NCBI RefSeq assembly: GCF_000299415.1
Contig: NZ_AMPG01000001.1
Coordinates: forward strand, 434,001-498,000
DNA from: Candidatus Microthrix parvicella Bio17-1
Lineage (GTDB): Bacteria; Actinomycetota; Acidimicrobiia; Acidimicrobiales; Microtrichaceae
DNA: 64,000 nt
Direction: 5' to 3'
Shown: positions 1-8,465 of the stretch, piece by piece
Layout of the letters: the number at the start of each line of letters is the position of its first letter
Position numbering within the stretch: the stretch's first letter is position 1
Notes under the pieces: generated by a model
Databases searched by the model: none
Seen by the model: the letters and a program-made list of their open reading frames with translations, nothing else
What the model was told of the DNA's origin: nothing
Position numbers and translations under genes: made by a program

Positions 1-209
1 GCCCCGCGCCGATCAAGCGATGCAGCACCGGCCCCATCCAGGGTGGACAGCAACGACCAACCCATCTCCATGCGGTTGCGGCCGGCCAACGGGGTGGGCA
101 GGTAGAGCGAGGAGTCGGGGTCGTGTTGTCGGGTCCACCAACCCGGGGCCACCAGCGTCTGAGCGGCGGAGACCCGGTGAGCGGCGCGGCGCTGCCTGCG
201 ATCACTCAT
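1..209 (-). CDS. Unknown protein, 5' part only (runs off window edge)
   Basis: An ATG at 209 opens a minus-strand frame that stays open to the window edge, giving the first 69 residues of a protein (start MSDRRQRRAAHRVSA). The ATG lies inside the gpsA 3' end, overlapping the gpsA stop by 8 nt, so translational coupling with gpsA is likely. The visible part is Arg-rich at the N terminus and then has a WW-containing stretch (GWWTRQHDPDS). I do not recognise a family and assign no function. Confidence 0.6.
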   Translation of the reverse strand, partial: MSDRRQRRAAHRVSAAQTLVAPGWWTRQHDPDSSLYLPTPLAGRNRMEMGWSLLSTLDGAGAASLDRRG

Positions 210-1209
210 ACGCAGGATGCTCCACCCCGGACTGACGGCCCATCAGGCCGTCGTAGGCCTCCGACGCGGACAGCCCCTCGTGGCACACCGCCCGCACCTG
301 GGCGGTGATCGGCACATCCACCTCGTATTCCTCAGCCAACTCCATCACCGCGGTGGATGTCTTGACGCCCTCGGCCACCATGTTCATCTCGTCGACGATC
401 TCCTCGATCGTGCGCCCCTTGCCCAGTTGCTCCCCCACATGGCGATTACGGCTCTGCGGGGAAATGCAGGTGGCGATGAGATCGCCCATGCCGGCAAGCC
501 CGGCGAAGGTCACCTGCTGGCCGCCCATCGCAACGCCCAGCGCGGTCAACTCGGCCAGCCCTCGTGTGATGACCGCGGCCCTCGTGTTGTCACCGGTGCC
601 CAGCCCGTCGGCCATGCCGGAGGCGATGGCGATGACGTTTTTCAGCGCACCTCCCAATTCGCACCCGATGACGTCGGGGTTGGAGTACACCCGGAAGCGA
701 TCGGTGGCAAAAACCGCCTGCAACGTCTCGGCCACCACCGGGTCGGGCGTTGCGATCACCGCTGCGGCAGCGTCGCCAACCAGAATCTCCTTGGCCAGGT
801 TGGGCCCCGTCAAGACTGCGGCCGGGTGCCCTGGAAGCACCTCATGGATCAACTGACTCATGCGCTTGCGGGTGCCCTGCTCCAGACCCTTGGTCAAGCT
901 CACCACCGGCACCCAGGGGCGAAGGAACTCGCCGACCCTGCCCAATGTCTCCCGAAACGCCTGGCTGGGCACGCCCATCACCAGCACGTCGGCGCAACGA
1001 ACCGCCTCTTCCAGATCGGCTGTGGCGGTGAGGTCGGGATGGAGGTCGTAACCCTCCAGGTAGCGCCTGTTGACGTTCGACTCGTTGATCTCGACCACGG
1101 TTTCCGGGGCCCGGGCCCACAACAGGGTTTTGGCATTATGAGCAGCCAGGTGACCAACCGTGGTTCCCCACGAGCCGCCCCCGATCACCGACACCGATAC
1201 TGGTTTCAT
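202..1209 (-). CDS. gpsA: Glycerol-3-phosphate dehydrogenase [NAD(P)+]
   Basis: Reduces dihydroxyacetone phosphate to sn-glycerol 3-phosphate for phospholipid synthesis in the cytoplasm. The 335-residue product is normal length. It shows the N-terminal dinucleotide motif GGGSWG (residues 10-15), the family block LTGPNLAKEI and the C-terminal block GALKNVIAIASG with the catalytic Lys. I chose the ATG at 1209 because it is preceded by GGGAGG seven bases upstream and begins directly at the Rossmann strand; the longer open frame upstream has no family similarity. Divergent from cofC; overlaps the next minus-strand gene. Confidence 0.95.
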   Translation of the reverse strand: MKPVSVSVIGGGSWGTTVGHLAAHNAKTLLWARAPETVVEINESNVNRRYLEGYDLHPDLTATADLEEAVRCADVLVMGVPSQAFRETLGRVGEFLRPWVPVVSLTKGLEQGTRKRMSQLIHEVLPGHPAAVLTGPNLAKEILVGDAAAAVIATPDPVVAETLQAVFATDRFRVYSNPDVIGCELGGALKNVIAIASGMADGLGTGDNTRAAVITRGLAELTALGVAMGGQQVTFAGLAGMGDLIATCISPQSRNRHVGEQLGKGRTIEEIVDEMNMVAEGVKTSTAVMELAEEYEVDVPITAQVRAVCHEGLSASEAYDGLMGRQSGVEHPAYE

Positions 1210-1290
1210 CTGCGGACCTCCCTCGAATGAGCCGAAACTAGCCCACCGGGCGTTGCCGGGCGCCCGCCGAGGGCAGGCCTGATCCACCGC

Positions 1291-1296
1291 TACCAT
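1291..1296 (+). promoter_or_regulatory. -10 box of cofC (leaderless)
   Basis: TACCAT lies 8 nt before the cofC ATG with no Shine-Dalgarno sequence between, matching the TANNNT leaderless pattern seen repeatedly in this window. Confidence 0.5.
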
Positions 1297-1304
1297 CGAG
1301 CCCG

Positions 1305-1988
1305 ATGGCGAGCACGAGCACAACGTCGACGAGCCCGCAGGTCCCGCCCCACCCCGGTGGCGCGCCCCGTGCCGACGTGGTGCTCATCCCGGTGAAGGCG
1401 TTTTGCGATGCCAAGGCCCGGCTGGGCCCCGTGCTGTCTCCGGGGCAGCGGTCCAGGTTGGCTCAGGGAATGGCCGCCCGGGTGATCGCAGCCGGTGCGC
1501 CGGCGCCTGTGTGGGTGGTGTGCGACGACGAACGCGTGGCCGACTTCGCTCGCCGTCACGGGGCCGAGGTGTGCTGGACGCCCGGCCTGGGGCTCAATGG
1601 CGCAGTGGCCGAGGCGCTCGCTCAGGCAGCAGCAGCGGGTCTGCTCGAAGCGATCGTTGCCCACGCCGACCTGCCGTTCGCCCGCGACCTTTCCACCCTG
1701 GTGTCGCCGGGGCGGGTGGTGGTGTTTCCTGACCGCCACGCCGATGGCACCAACGTGATGGCCATCCCCACCGACGTGGGGTTCCGTCCTGCCTACGGCG
1801 CCCATTCGGCCGAGCGGCACCGCGCCGAGGCAGACCGCCTGGGGCTGGAGGTCCAATCCCTGCATGATTCGGCCCTCAGCTGGGACGTGGACACCGCCGA
1901 CGACCTGTGGCCACCATCCGAGGTGGGCGAGTGGCCCGACGAACTCCCGCGCCCGGCGCCCGCCGAGCCCTGTCGAAGTCTGCCCTGA
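1305..1988 (+). CDS. cofC: 2-phospho-L-lactate (phosphoenolpyruvate) guanylyltransferase, F420 biosynthesis
   Basis: CofC/FbiD-type nucleotidyltransferase that activates 2-phospho-L-lactate or phosphoenolpyruvate with GTP for coenzyme F420 assembly. The 227-residue protein has the family N-terminal block IPVKAFCDAKARL (after a Thr/Ser/Pro-rich leader of about 25 residues), HADLPF in the middle (metal site), the DGTNVMAIP block and the GAHSAERH block typical of CofC. Its presence implies an F420-using organism, common in Actinobacteria. The stop overlaps the ribosome site of the downstream PIG-L gene, so the two are probably co-transcribed. Confidence 0.88.
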   Translation: MASTSTTSTSPQVPPHPGGAPRADVVLIPVKAFCDAKARLGPVLSPGQRSRLAQGMAARVIAAGAPAPVWVVCDDERVADFARRHGAEVCWTPGLGLNGAVAEALAQAAAAGLLEAIVAHADLPFARDLSTLVSPGRVVVFPDRHADGTNVMAIPTDVGFRPAYGAHSAERHRAEADRLGLEVQSLHDSALSWDVDTADDLWPPSEVGEWPDELPRPAPAEPCRSLP

Positions 1989-1998
1989 GGAGATCACG

Positions 1999-2817
1999 GT
2001 GTCTCATAGCGACCTTCCGCCGCATGCCCGGCCGCCGGCAGCTCAGCGCCTGGACCCGCAACCGGGCTCCGCAAACATGGGGCTCCCGCCTCCAGCGGTG
2101 GCGCTTGCCATCGGCGCGCATCCCGACGATGTGGAGTTCGGGTGCGGCGCCACGCTGGCCCGCTGGGCGGCTCAAGGCACCCGAATCCACCACCTCATCT
2201 GCACCGATGGGTCCAAGGGCACCTGGGACGTTGACGCCGACCTGACGGCCTTGGTGGCGAGACGCCGGGACGAGCAACGAGCCGCATCGCGCGCCCTTGG
2301 AGGGTCGGGCGAGGTCACGTTCCTCAACCGCATCGATGGCGAACTCGACAACGACCCCAACACCCTCGCCGAGGTGGTCAGCGCCATCCGCACCGTGAAG
2401 CCCGACGTGGTGTTGGGCCATGACCCCTGGAAGCGCTATCGCCTTCACCCTGATCACCGGGCCGCCGGATGGCTGACGATCGATGGGATCGTCGCAGCGC
2501 GAGATCCGCATTTTCTGCCCCACCTCCGCTTGGAGCACCATCGGCCTGAAGCGCTGTTGTTGTTCGAGGCCGACGAGGTCGACCACCTCGAGCCGGCCGA
2601 CGAAGCCGCGCTCCAGGCCAGGATCGCTGCCTTGGAGGCTCACCGGTCTCAGTTTGAAACCACCCATCACCACCGGGTTGGTGGGGCAAAATCCGGCCTC
2701 GACGAACGCTCCCTCCACACCCAGTTCGTCCTGCGCGAGCGGCGGTTGCTGGCCGAGGCCGCGCTCCCATTCGACGCCGAGTTGGGTGAGGCGTTCAAGC
2801 TGATGAACGACTTGTAG
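1999..2817 (+). CDS. PIG-L family N-acetylglucosaminyl deacetylase-like protein
   Basis: Zinc-dependent LmbE/PIG-L-type deacetylase of 272 residues. The metal-binding AHPDD motif is followed by VEFGCG, and a second conserved block HPDHRAAG lies in the middle; the C-terminal HRSQF motif is also typical. GTG at 1999 is chosen because AGGAGA sits just upstream, overlapping the cofC stop; a later ATG at 2077 is possible. Family members act on GlcNAc-inositol (MshB), mycothiol conjugates (Mca) or other amido-sugars; the substrate cannot be decided from sequence. Second gene of a probable cofC operon. Confidence 0.82.
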   Translation: MSHSDLPPHARPPAAQRLDPQPGSANMGLPPPAVALAIGAHPDDVEFGCGATLARWAAQGTRIHHLICTDGSKGTWDVDADLTALVARRRDEQRAASRALGGSGEVTFLNRIDGELDNDPNTLAEVVSAIRTVKPDVVLGHDPWKRYRLHPDHRAAGWLTIDGIVAARDPHFLPHLRLEHHRPEALLLFEADEVDHLEPADEAALQARIAALEAHRSQFETTHHHRVGGAKSGLDERSLHTQFVLRERRLLAEAALPFDAELGEAFKLMNDL

Positions 2818-2828
2818 CGGTCCGGTCG

Positions 2829-3707
2829 TCAGCCCGTAGCGCTGGGAGGCGGCTGTCCGGGCGTCGTTGGTGCCGGGATTCCGGTCTTGGCGTCGTCTGC
2901 CTCGCCGGCGGGCTCCAAGCTGCTGGAATCCAGCTTGTTCGTCGACTCCGGGGGCAGCGGGGCAACACCCGGGACCGTGGTGGAGGCGTCACCAAACTCG
3001 TCGGGGTTCACCCGGGCCAGAATCGCCTGCTCCGCATCGGCCATCAGCGTTCGGGACGGACGTTCGGGGCCGGTGAAATGCAAGGTCACCACCGACGACC
3101 CGACCTGAAAGACGGTTCGTACGTCGTAACTCGACCGGTCCTTCGGCTGAAACACCCGGCTGACGTAATCGGTGATCGGTTGCTGGCCGCCAGGGTCGGT
3201 GACGTCGATGCGAATCTTGGTTTTTCCGTCGAGTCCCGACACAAAGTAGTCCGGGCAGCTGAGCAGAATCTTGGTGACATCGCTGACATAGTTGGCAGCA
3301 AATTGAGGGCGGTCAAAGGTGGCCACCTCGGACACCAACACGCTGTTGTTCTTGGGGTAGACGAAGGTCGCGGTGTCCAGCGGCGAGGAACGAATGCCCG
3401 TGGTCTCCACCTTCTCGCCACACCACGGTTCGCCCACCAGACCCGGAAACGACGGCACCACCTCCCAGTCCGCGGGGATGTCGCCCTCCTGCAGGAGCAT
3501 GGTGGTGGGCTCGATCCCTCCCAGGCTCAATTGATCCAGAACGACGGCACCTTCGGTGGGATCCGGCAGTTTGCTGATGGCCTGCCCCAACGCCTGCCCG
3601 ATACCCAGCCCCACGGCTGCAACGATGGCGGCCACCAACACCAGCCGAACGGCCGATCCGCCGAGGCGCTTCAAGATGGGGTGCCGAGGGGCCGGTGCGT
3701 CCGCCAC
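2829..3707 (-). CDS. Membrane-anchored exported protein of unknown function
   Basis: A 292-residue protein with one hydrophobic segment (about residues 20-40, AVRLVLVAAIVAAVGLG) after a short basic N terminus, then an extracytoplasmic domain with two cysteines (GEPWCGEK and LLSCPDY) that could form a disulfide, and a Pro/Ser/Thr-rich acidic tail of about 50 residues. The fold is not recognised. GTG start at 3707 has a TAGCAT box 8 nt upstream and no ribosome site. It lies downstream of the HIT gene on the same strand. Confidence 0.7.
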   Translation of the reverse strand: MADAPAPRHPILKRLGGSAVRLVLVAAIVAAVGLGIGQALGQAISKLPDPTEGAVVLDQLSLGGIEPTTMLLQEGDIPADWEVVPSFPGLVGEPWCGEKVETTGIRSSPLDTATFVYPKNNSVLVSEVATFDRPQFAANYVSDVTKILLSCPDYFVSGLDGKTKIRIDVTDPGGQQPITDYVSRVFQPKDRSSYDVRTVFQVGSSVVTLHFTGPERPSRTLMADAEQAILARVNPDEFGDASTTVPGVAPLPPESTNKLDSSSLEPAGEADDAKTGIPAPTTPGQPPPSATG

Positions 3708-3715
3708 GGGCGAAG

Positions 3716-3721
3716 ATGCTA
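3716..3721 (-). promoter_or_regulatory. -10 box for the exported protein gene (leaderless)
   Basis: TAGCAT read on the minus strand, 8 nt before the GTG start at 3707; no Shine-Dalgarno sequence in between. Confidence 0.45.
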
Positions 3722-3739
3722 CTCGGCCCCGGGTCAGGC

Positions 3740-4231
3740 TCAGCGGAGGGCCGTCTTGGTTCCCGCCTCGTCCCAGGCCGACGCCAACCGGAGGGCCACG
3801 TCGGCAGCGGTCGCGTCGCTCTCGTAGGGGTTGCGCGGCCAGAAGAACCCCCGCAGTCCGTCCTTTCGACGCCGTGGCACCACGTGTGTGTGCAGGTGAG
3901 GGACGGACTGGCTCACGCGGTTGTTCATGGCGACGAACGTGCCGCCCGCATCCATGGTGGCCTCGACCACCGCTGCGACCCGCTGCACACGGGAGAAGTA
4001 CCCCTGAAGCTGATCGGTTGGCAGATCGGTGAGTGTCTCGACATGGCTCCGAGGCACGACGAGGACATGGCCCGGAAACAACGGCACCTTGTCGAGGAAG
4101 GCCACCGCCACCTCGTCGGCAAACACCACGTGCGCCTTTGACGCTCCGGCAACAATCCGGCAGAACACGCAGCCATGTTCCTCCGCTGGATCCGCAACCT
4201 GAGCTTCATTGTCACCGGTCATCGACACCAT
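3740..4231 (-). CDS. HIT family nucleotide hydrolase/transferase
   Basis: Histidine-triad protein of 163 residues. The active-site motif HLHTHVVPR sits near residues 113-121 and the N-terminal CVFCRIVAG block is the usual zinc/HIT entry motif; PGHVLVVPRSHV is also a family hallmark. HIT proteins cleave phosphoramidates or adenylated metabolites; the exact substrate is unknown. Start may be the ATG at 4231 or the one at 4222 (MTGDNEAQ); neither has a clear ribosome site. Divergent from the following plus-strand gene. Confidence 0.9.
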   Translation of the reverse strand: MVSMTGDNEAQVADPAEEHGCVFCRIVAGASKAHVVFADEVAVAFLDKVPLFPGHVLVVPRSHVETLTDLPTDQLQGYFSRVQRVAAVVEATMDAGGTFVAMNNRVSQSVPHLHTHVVPRRRKDGLRGFFWPRNPYESDATAADVALRLASAWDEAGTKTALR

Positions 4232-4308
4232 GGTGCCACGGGTCGGACTCGCCCACTCCCGGGTCTTGCATCAGGCGCACTGCACGCGCCCTCACCACGG
4301 GAGTCCAC

Positions 4309-5193
4309 ATGTCCGAAGTCCCATCCTCGCCAACGCGGCCCGATCCGCCCCGGCTGCCCCTTCCACGTCGCATCCCCACAGCTCCGGCGGGTCGGGGCCC
4401 GGCACTGCCGTTGTCCAGCCAGTCCCACACCGCCTGGGCTGCGGCGCTGGTCGGCCTGGCCGATCACGCTCCGGTCCTGGTGGAACTCACCGCTGCCGGA
4501 TCGGTGCGCTGGTGGTCACCGCACGACGGCGACCAGGCCGATCCGATCAGCCTGGTCTGGGCACAGCGGGCCGAAGCCGACGTGCAGCTCGCAGGTTTGG
4601 CGCTCGGCCGGACCGCACCCGACGCCCACGCAGGCCTTCCGGGCGTCTCAACAGCAGCCGCAGTGGTGGCGACCCGCACCGGCGACTGCTCGGTCACGAC
4701 CGGCACCGGAGCAGACCTCACCAACGCCGGGGGGCGCAGCCTCGTGGTCGACGCCCTGATGCTGTATCTGGGCCTGCCCACGGCGGCGGAACCGCGAACG
4801 CCCGCACACTTGGTTTGCTCGGTTTGGCTCGACCGCCTGCTGGCTGCGACGGTGCTCGAACCCGGGCGCGTCACCACCTGGACGGCGGCCATACGGCACC
4901 ATCCGTTGAGCTCCGGCGGCACCACGGCACCCGAATTGGCTGCGATCACCCAAGACCTGGGCGCGATGGGGTGGGACCCGATGCGGCTGGCGGTGGCGGC
5001 CGGCTCCACCGACTGGGTCGACCTCGATCCGGTCGGAGCCGCGTGGATGGATCGGGGTGCGTTCGCCCGCCGCCTCCTGGACCGGTACCCGGATCTTGAT
5101 GATCAATGCCGCGTCCTTTCGGCCGTCATGCCAACCCGATTGGCCCACACGGTTCGCCACGCCGTGTCGGCATCGCTCACTCATCGTCGGTGA
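4309..5193 (+). CDS. Conserved-looking hypothetical protein, unknown function
   Basis: ATG at 4309 with GGGAG just upstream gives a 294-residue protein. The N-terminal 35 residues are Pro/Arg-rich and probably disordered; the rest is an Ala/Leu/Trp-rich soluble domain (for example AAALVGLADHAPVLVELTAAG, split here for length: begins AAALVGLADH). No signal peptide, membrane segment or catalytic motif is visible. Codon use has the strong GC3 bias of its neighbours, which supports real coding. I do not recognise the family. Confidence 0.65.
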   Translation: MSEVPSSPTRPDPPRLPLPRRIPTAPAGRGPALPLSSQSHTAWAAALVGLADHAPVLVELTAAGSVRWWSPHDGDQADPISLVWAQRAEADVQLAGLALGRTAPDAHAGLPGVSTAAAVVATRTGDCSVTTGTGADLTNAGGRSLVVDALMLYLGLPTAAEPRTPAHLVCSVWLDRLLAATVLEPGRVTTWTAAIRHHPLSSGGTTAPELAAITQDLGAMGWDPMRLAVAAGSTDWVDLDPVGAAWMDRGAFARRLLDRYPDLDDQCRVLSAVMPTRLAHTVRHAVSASLTHRR

Positions 5194-5245
5194 TGCCGCA
5201 TCCGAACGGTTTCGACCATGGTTTCCATCGACTACACAGGTGATC

Positions 5246-5893
5246 ATGCGGCTGAACCTGACAAGCGACGAGCTCTTGGCAACCACACGCGCGGTGCGCA
5301 AGCGCCTTGACCTCACACGGGATGTGGAGCCCGAAGTGATCGACGAGTGTCTCAACGCTGCCCTCCAGGCCCCCACCGGCTCAAACACCCAGGGCTGGCA
5401 CTTTCTGGTGGTGCGGGATCCCGAGCTTCGCCGCGGCCTGGCCGACCTGTATCGCGAGGCATTTTCCGGTTACATCGCCCTGCAAAAGGAGGCAGCCGCG
5501 AAGCTGGGTCCATCGGAGACGGCCGACACCCAACAACGTGTGCGTTCGTCGGCCGAGTACCTGGCCGAGCATCTTCACGAGGTTCCGGTTCATCTGATCC
5601 CCTGCATTTCCGGGCGACCCGAGAAACTCCACCAATCGATGATGGCCGGGTTGTACGGCTCGATACTGCCCGCCACCTGGAGCTACATGCTGGCCGCCCG
5701 TGATCGGGGACTGGGCACGGTTTGGACCACGCTGCACCTACCGTTTGAGCAGCAGGCTGCGGAGCTTCTGGGCATCCCCTACGACCGGGTCACGCAGGTG
5801 GCCCTCATTCCAACGGCCTACACGCTGGGCACCGACTTCAAACCCGGTCCCCGTCGCGACAAGACCAAGGTCATCCACCACGATCGATGGTGA
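5246..5893 (+). CDS. Nitroreductase family oxidoreductase
   Basis: FMN-dependent nitroreductase-like enzyme of 215 residues. The opening LTRAVRKRLDL-like segment (TTRAVRKRLD), the APTGSNTQGWHF block that binds FMN phosphate, and the late GLGTVWTTLHL block are standard for the family. ATG at 5246 is chosen because the alignment-type start of nitroreductases lies there; the open frame continues upstream without family similarity. Substrate unknown: these enzymes reduce nitroaromatics, quinones or flavins with NAD(P)H. Ends 74 nt before gltX. Confidence 0.85.
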   Translation: MRLNLTSDELLATTRAVRKRLDLTRDVEPEVIDECLNAALQAPTGSNTQGWHFLVVRDPELRRGLADLYREAFSGYIALQKEAAAKLGPSETADTQQRVRSSAEYLAEHLHEVPVHLIPCISGRPEKLHQSMMAGLYGSILPATWSYMLAARDRGLGTVWTTLHLPFEQQAAELLGIPYDRVTQVALIPTAYTLGTDFKPGPRRDKTKVIHHDRW

Positions 5894-5954
5894 TCGGCCG
5901 TTCCGCCGCCCAGACGCAACGAGCCGGCGATCAAGGGTTGAGACCGAGCGACGC

Positions 5955-5960
5955 TACCCT
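5955..5960 (+). promoter_or_regulatory. -10 box of gltX (leaderless)
   Basis: TACCCT lies 7 nt before the GTG start of gltX at 5968; no ribosome site is present. The box supports the shorter start. Confidence 0.5.
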
Positions 5961-5967
5961 TCAATGG

Positions 5968-7392
5968 GTGACCACCCGCGTACGTTTCGCCCCCTCCCCT
6001 ACCGGCTCGTTGCATCTGGGCTCGGCCCGCACGGCCCTGTTCAACTGGCTGTTTGCCCGCTCTGCGGGCGGTGAGTTCCTGGTGCGCATCGAAGACACCG
6101 ACGCCGAACGCTCCCGACCGGAGCTGATCCAGCAGGTGTTCGACACGCTGGAGTGGTTGGGGCTCGACTGGGACAACCGCGGCGACGAACCCAGGCAGTC
6201 TGAGCGCGCCGATCAGTATCGCGAGGCGGTTGATCGGATGTTGGCCGAGGGTCGGGCCTACGCCTGCAACTGCGAACGTGCGGCGGTTGACGCACGCAAC
6301 TCCGCCGCCGGTCGTCCGCCCGGCTACGACGGCTTTTGTCGTGATCGCGCCTTGACCGTGGGTCCGGACACGGTGGCCCGCTTCGCCACGCCGTCCGCTG
6401 GAACCGTCGAGTTCGACGACGTGATCCGGGGCCACGTCAGCTTCGAATGCGCCAACCTGGAGGACTTCGTCATTGCGCGCAGCGATGGCTCGGTCACCTT
6501 CCTGCTGGCCAACGCCATCGACGACGACGCCATGGGCATCACCCACGTGATGCGAGGCGAGGACCTGCTGAACACCACTCCAAAGAGCCTGTTGCTGCGC
6601 CAAGCGATCGGCGGTGGGGAACCGCCGGTGTACGCCCACCTGCCGTTGATCGTCGGTGAGGGCCGCAAGAAGCTCTCCAAGCGGCGAGATGACGTGGCGG
6701 TCGAGAACTATCGCGATGCCGGGTACCTCCCGGAGGCGATGGTGAACTACCTGGCCCTACTCGGTTGGGGTCCGTCGGACGGCATCGAGGTGCGCCCGCT
6801 GAACGAGATCGTGGAGATGTTCTCGTTGGAGGCCATCAACCCGTCACCCGCCGCCTTCGATGCCAAGAAACTGGCGCACGTCAACGCCGAGAAGCTCCGG
6901 GCGCTCGATGCCGACGAGTTTCTGCGAGCCAGCGAGCCCTTCCTGGCCGGTGCTCCGTGGGAACCGGCCGGCTTTGACCGGGACGTGTTCGTGGCGATCG
7001 CCCCCGAGGTACAGAGCCGGGTCAAGACCCTCGGTGAGGTGCCCGCCATGGTGGACTTCTTTTTTCTCGATGCACCGCTCATGGACGAGGCCTCGGTCGC
7101 GAAGGCCATCACCAACAACCCCGACGCCCCGGAGTTGTTGGCGGGTGCGATCAGGCGGTTCGAGTCCGAAACCTGGAGCGCCGAGGCACTACACGCCGCC
7201 ACCCTCGAGCTGGGGGAGGCTCACGGGCTCAAGCTGGGCAAGGCGCAGGCTCCAATACGGGTGGCCGTCACCGGGCGCACCGTGGGCCCGCCACTCTTCG
7301 AGGCCTTGGTCCTTCTGGGGCGGACGACCACCTTGGATCGACTGAAGCGCGCATCCCGTTCGATACCCGATGAGGCCACCACGATCACGTGA
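5968..7392 (+). CDS. gltX: Glutamyl-tRNA synthetase
   Basis: Class I aminoacyl-tRNA synthetase charging tRNA-Glu and, if non-discriminating, tRNA-Gln. The 474-residue product has VRFAPSPTGSLHLGSART at the N terminus (HIGH-equivalent HLGS) and KKLSKRRDD (KMSKS-equivalent) near residue 230; the C-terminal anticodon-binding domain is complete. GTG at 5968 begins exactly at the family N terminus. It overlaps the next gene by 4 nt (GTGA), and tRNA-Gln and tRNA-Glu genes lie about 0.7-0.9 kb downstream, as near GluRS in mycobacteria. Confidence 0.96.
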   Translation: MTTRVRFAPSPTGSLHLGSARTALFNWLFARSAGGEFLVRIEDTDAERSRPELIQQVFDTLEWLGLDWDNRGDEPRQSERADQYREAVDRMLAEGRAYACNCERAAVDARNSAAGRPPGYDGFCRDRALTVGPDTVARFATPSAGTVEFDDVIRGHVSFECANLEDFVIARSDGSVTFLLANAIDDDAMGITHVMRGEDLLNTTPKSLLLRQAIGGGEPPVYAHLPLIVGEGRKKLSKRRDDVAVENYRDAGYLPEAMVNYLALLGWGPSDGIEVRPLNEIVEMFSLEAINPSPAAFDAKKLAHVNAEKLRALDADEFLRASEPFLAGAPWEPAGFDRDVFVAIAPEVQSRVKTLGEVPAMVDFFFLDAPLMDEASVAKAITNNPDAPELLAGAIRRFESETWSAEALHAATLELGEAHGLKLGKAQAPIRVAVTGRTVGPPLFEALVLLGRTTTLDRLKRASRSIPDEATTIT

Positions 7393-7997
7393 GACGCATC
7401 GCCCGACCTCGCCGTCTTCGCACCTGGCTGGTGTTGGCCGTGCCGATGATCGTCATCGCGTACCTCGGCCTCACCTTCGTTCAGGTGACGCGGGCGACCG
7501 GACGTGACGATCGGGACCCCGTCGATGCCATCGTGGTGTTGGGCGCCGCCCAATACGACGGTCGTCCCAGCCCGGTGCTTCAGGCCAGGCTCGATCATGC
7601 GCTCGAGTTGTACCGCGAAGGCGTCGCACGCAAGATCGTCTTGACCGGAGGCAAGCAGGCCGGCGATCGCTTCACCGAGGCGTTCACCGGTTTCACGTAC
7701 CTGCGGAAGGCCGGGGTACCCGACAGCGACCTGGTGGTCATCACCGACGGTGCCAACACCTGGGAGTCGCTGGCCGCCGCCGCGCGACAGTTGAAGAGCG
7801 GCGATCAACGCGACGTGGTGATGGTGTCCGATCCGTACCACAACCAGCGATTGTTGGGCACCGCCGGCGACTTGGGAATGAACGGCGGTGTCTCACCAAC
7901 CGAGCGGGACACCGACTTTCGCCATCTGCTGGCCGAGACCGGTGCAGTGTCGCTGGGAAGACTCATCGGGTACCGACGGCTGCTGCGCTTCGGGTGA
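7389..7997 (+). CDS. YdcF/SanA-like DUF218 membrane-anchored protein
   Basis: A 202-residue DUF218-family protein with an N-terminal membrane anchor (about residues 12-30, WLVLAVPMIVIAYLGL) and the family core VDAIVVLGAAQYDGRPSP, the ARLDHALELY helix, KIVLTGGKQ and VMVSDPYHNQR. Family members (SanA, YdcF, ElyC) affect envelope integrity; the reaction is not established. The GTG start overlaps the gltX stop by 4 nt, so the two genes form an operon. Confidence 0.85.
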   Translation: MRRIARPRRLRTWLVLAVPMIVIAYLGLTFVQVTRATGRDDRDPVDAIVVLGAAQYDGRPSPVLQARLDHALELYREGVARKIVLTGGKQAGDRFTEAFTGFTYLRKAGVPDSDLVVITDGANTWESLAAAARQLKSGDQRDVVMVSDPYHNQRLLGTAGDLGMNGGVSPTERDTDFRHLLAETGAVSLGRLIGYRRLLRFG

Positions 7998-8072
7998 CCG
8001 CGGCGAGGCGTCCCCTTGCTGTGGTGACCTACCGCACAACAATCGGAGTGTGCGCCGTCGGGCACAGGGCGC

Positions 8073-8078
8073 TAAAGT
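8073..8078 (+). promoter_or_regulatory. -10 box upstream of tRNA-Gln
   Basis: TAAAGT lies 11 nt before the mature tRNA-Gln 5' end. I see no good -35 hexamer. Confidence 0.4.
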
Positions 8079-8089
8079 CCTGGGACCCT

Positions 8090-8161
8090 TCGGGGGTGGT
8101 GTAATCGGCAACACAGGTGGTTCTGGTCCATCTATTGGGGGTTCGAGTCCTCCCCCCCGAG
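8090..8161 (+). tRNA. tRNA-Gln (anticodon CTG)
   Basis: A complete cloverleaf can be folded: acceptor TCGGGGG (8090-8096) pairs with CCCCCGA (8154-8160), discriminator G at 8161; anticodon loop TTCTGGT (8121-8127) carries CTG at 8123-8125; T arm GGGGG-TTCGAGT-CCTCC (8137-8153) with one G-U pair. CCA is not encoded. It sits 79 nt before tRNA-Glu. Confidence 0.93.
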
Positions 8162-8239
8162 CTCAAGACAACTTATTTGCGGGTGATGACACTCGAGCGA
8201 TCGACCCAGGTCGGTACTGCTATCGTCACCCGGCGTCCT

Positions 8240-8312
8240 GCCCCCATCGTCTAGCGGCCTAGGACACCACCCTCTCAAGGTGGCGGCACGGGTTCGAATC
8301 CCGTTGGGGGTG
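8240..8312 (+). tRNA. tRNA-Glu (anticodon CTC)
   Basis: Acceptor GCCCCCA (8240-8246) pairs with TGGGGGT (8305-8311), with a G-U first pair; discriminator G at 8312. The anticodon loop lies in CACCCTCTCAAGGTG and reads CTC; T arm ACGGG-TTCGAAT-CCCGT (8288-8304). It is the substrate of the nearby gltX product. Confidence 0.94.
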
Positions 8313-8317
8313 CAACA

Positions 8318-8366
8318 GAGAAACCCTGGTGAGCTTCCCGATTCAGGGCGGTTGGCCAGGGTTCTC
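8318..8366 (+). terminator. Candidate terminator after tRNA-Glu
   Basis: GAGAAACCCTGG (8318-8329) and CCAGGGTTCTC (8356-8366) form an 11-bp stem with one bulged A, followed by the T-rich GTCGTTTGTT. It starts 6 nt after the tRNA-Glu 3' end and 100 nt before the ClC gene. Confidence 0.55.
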
Positions 8367-8465
8367 GTCGTTTGTTGGGGCGTGCGCAATCCGCATTGCC
8401 GGGCCGGTAGACCTGAGCCCGGCGCCAACTGACACCTCCGTATCGCATCACGATATATTGAGCGG

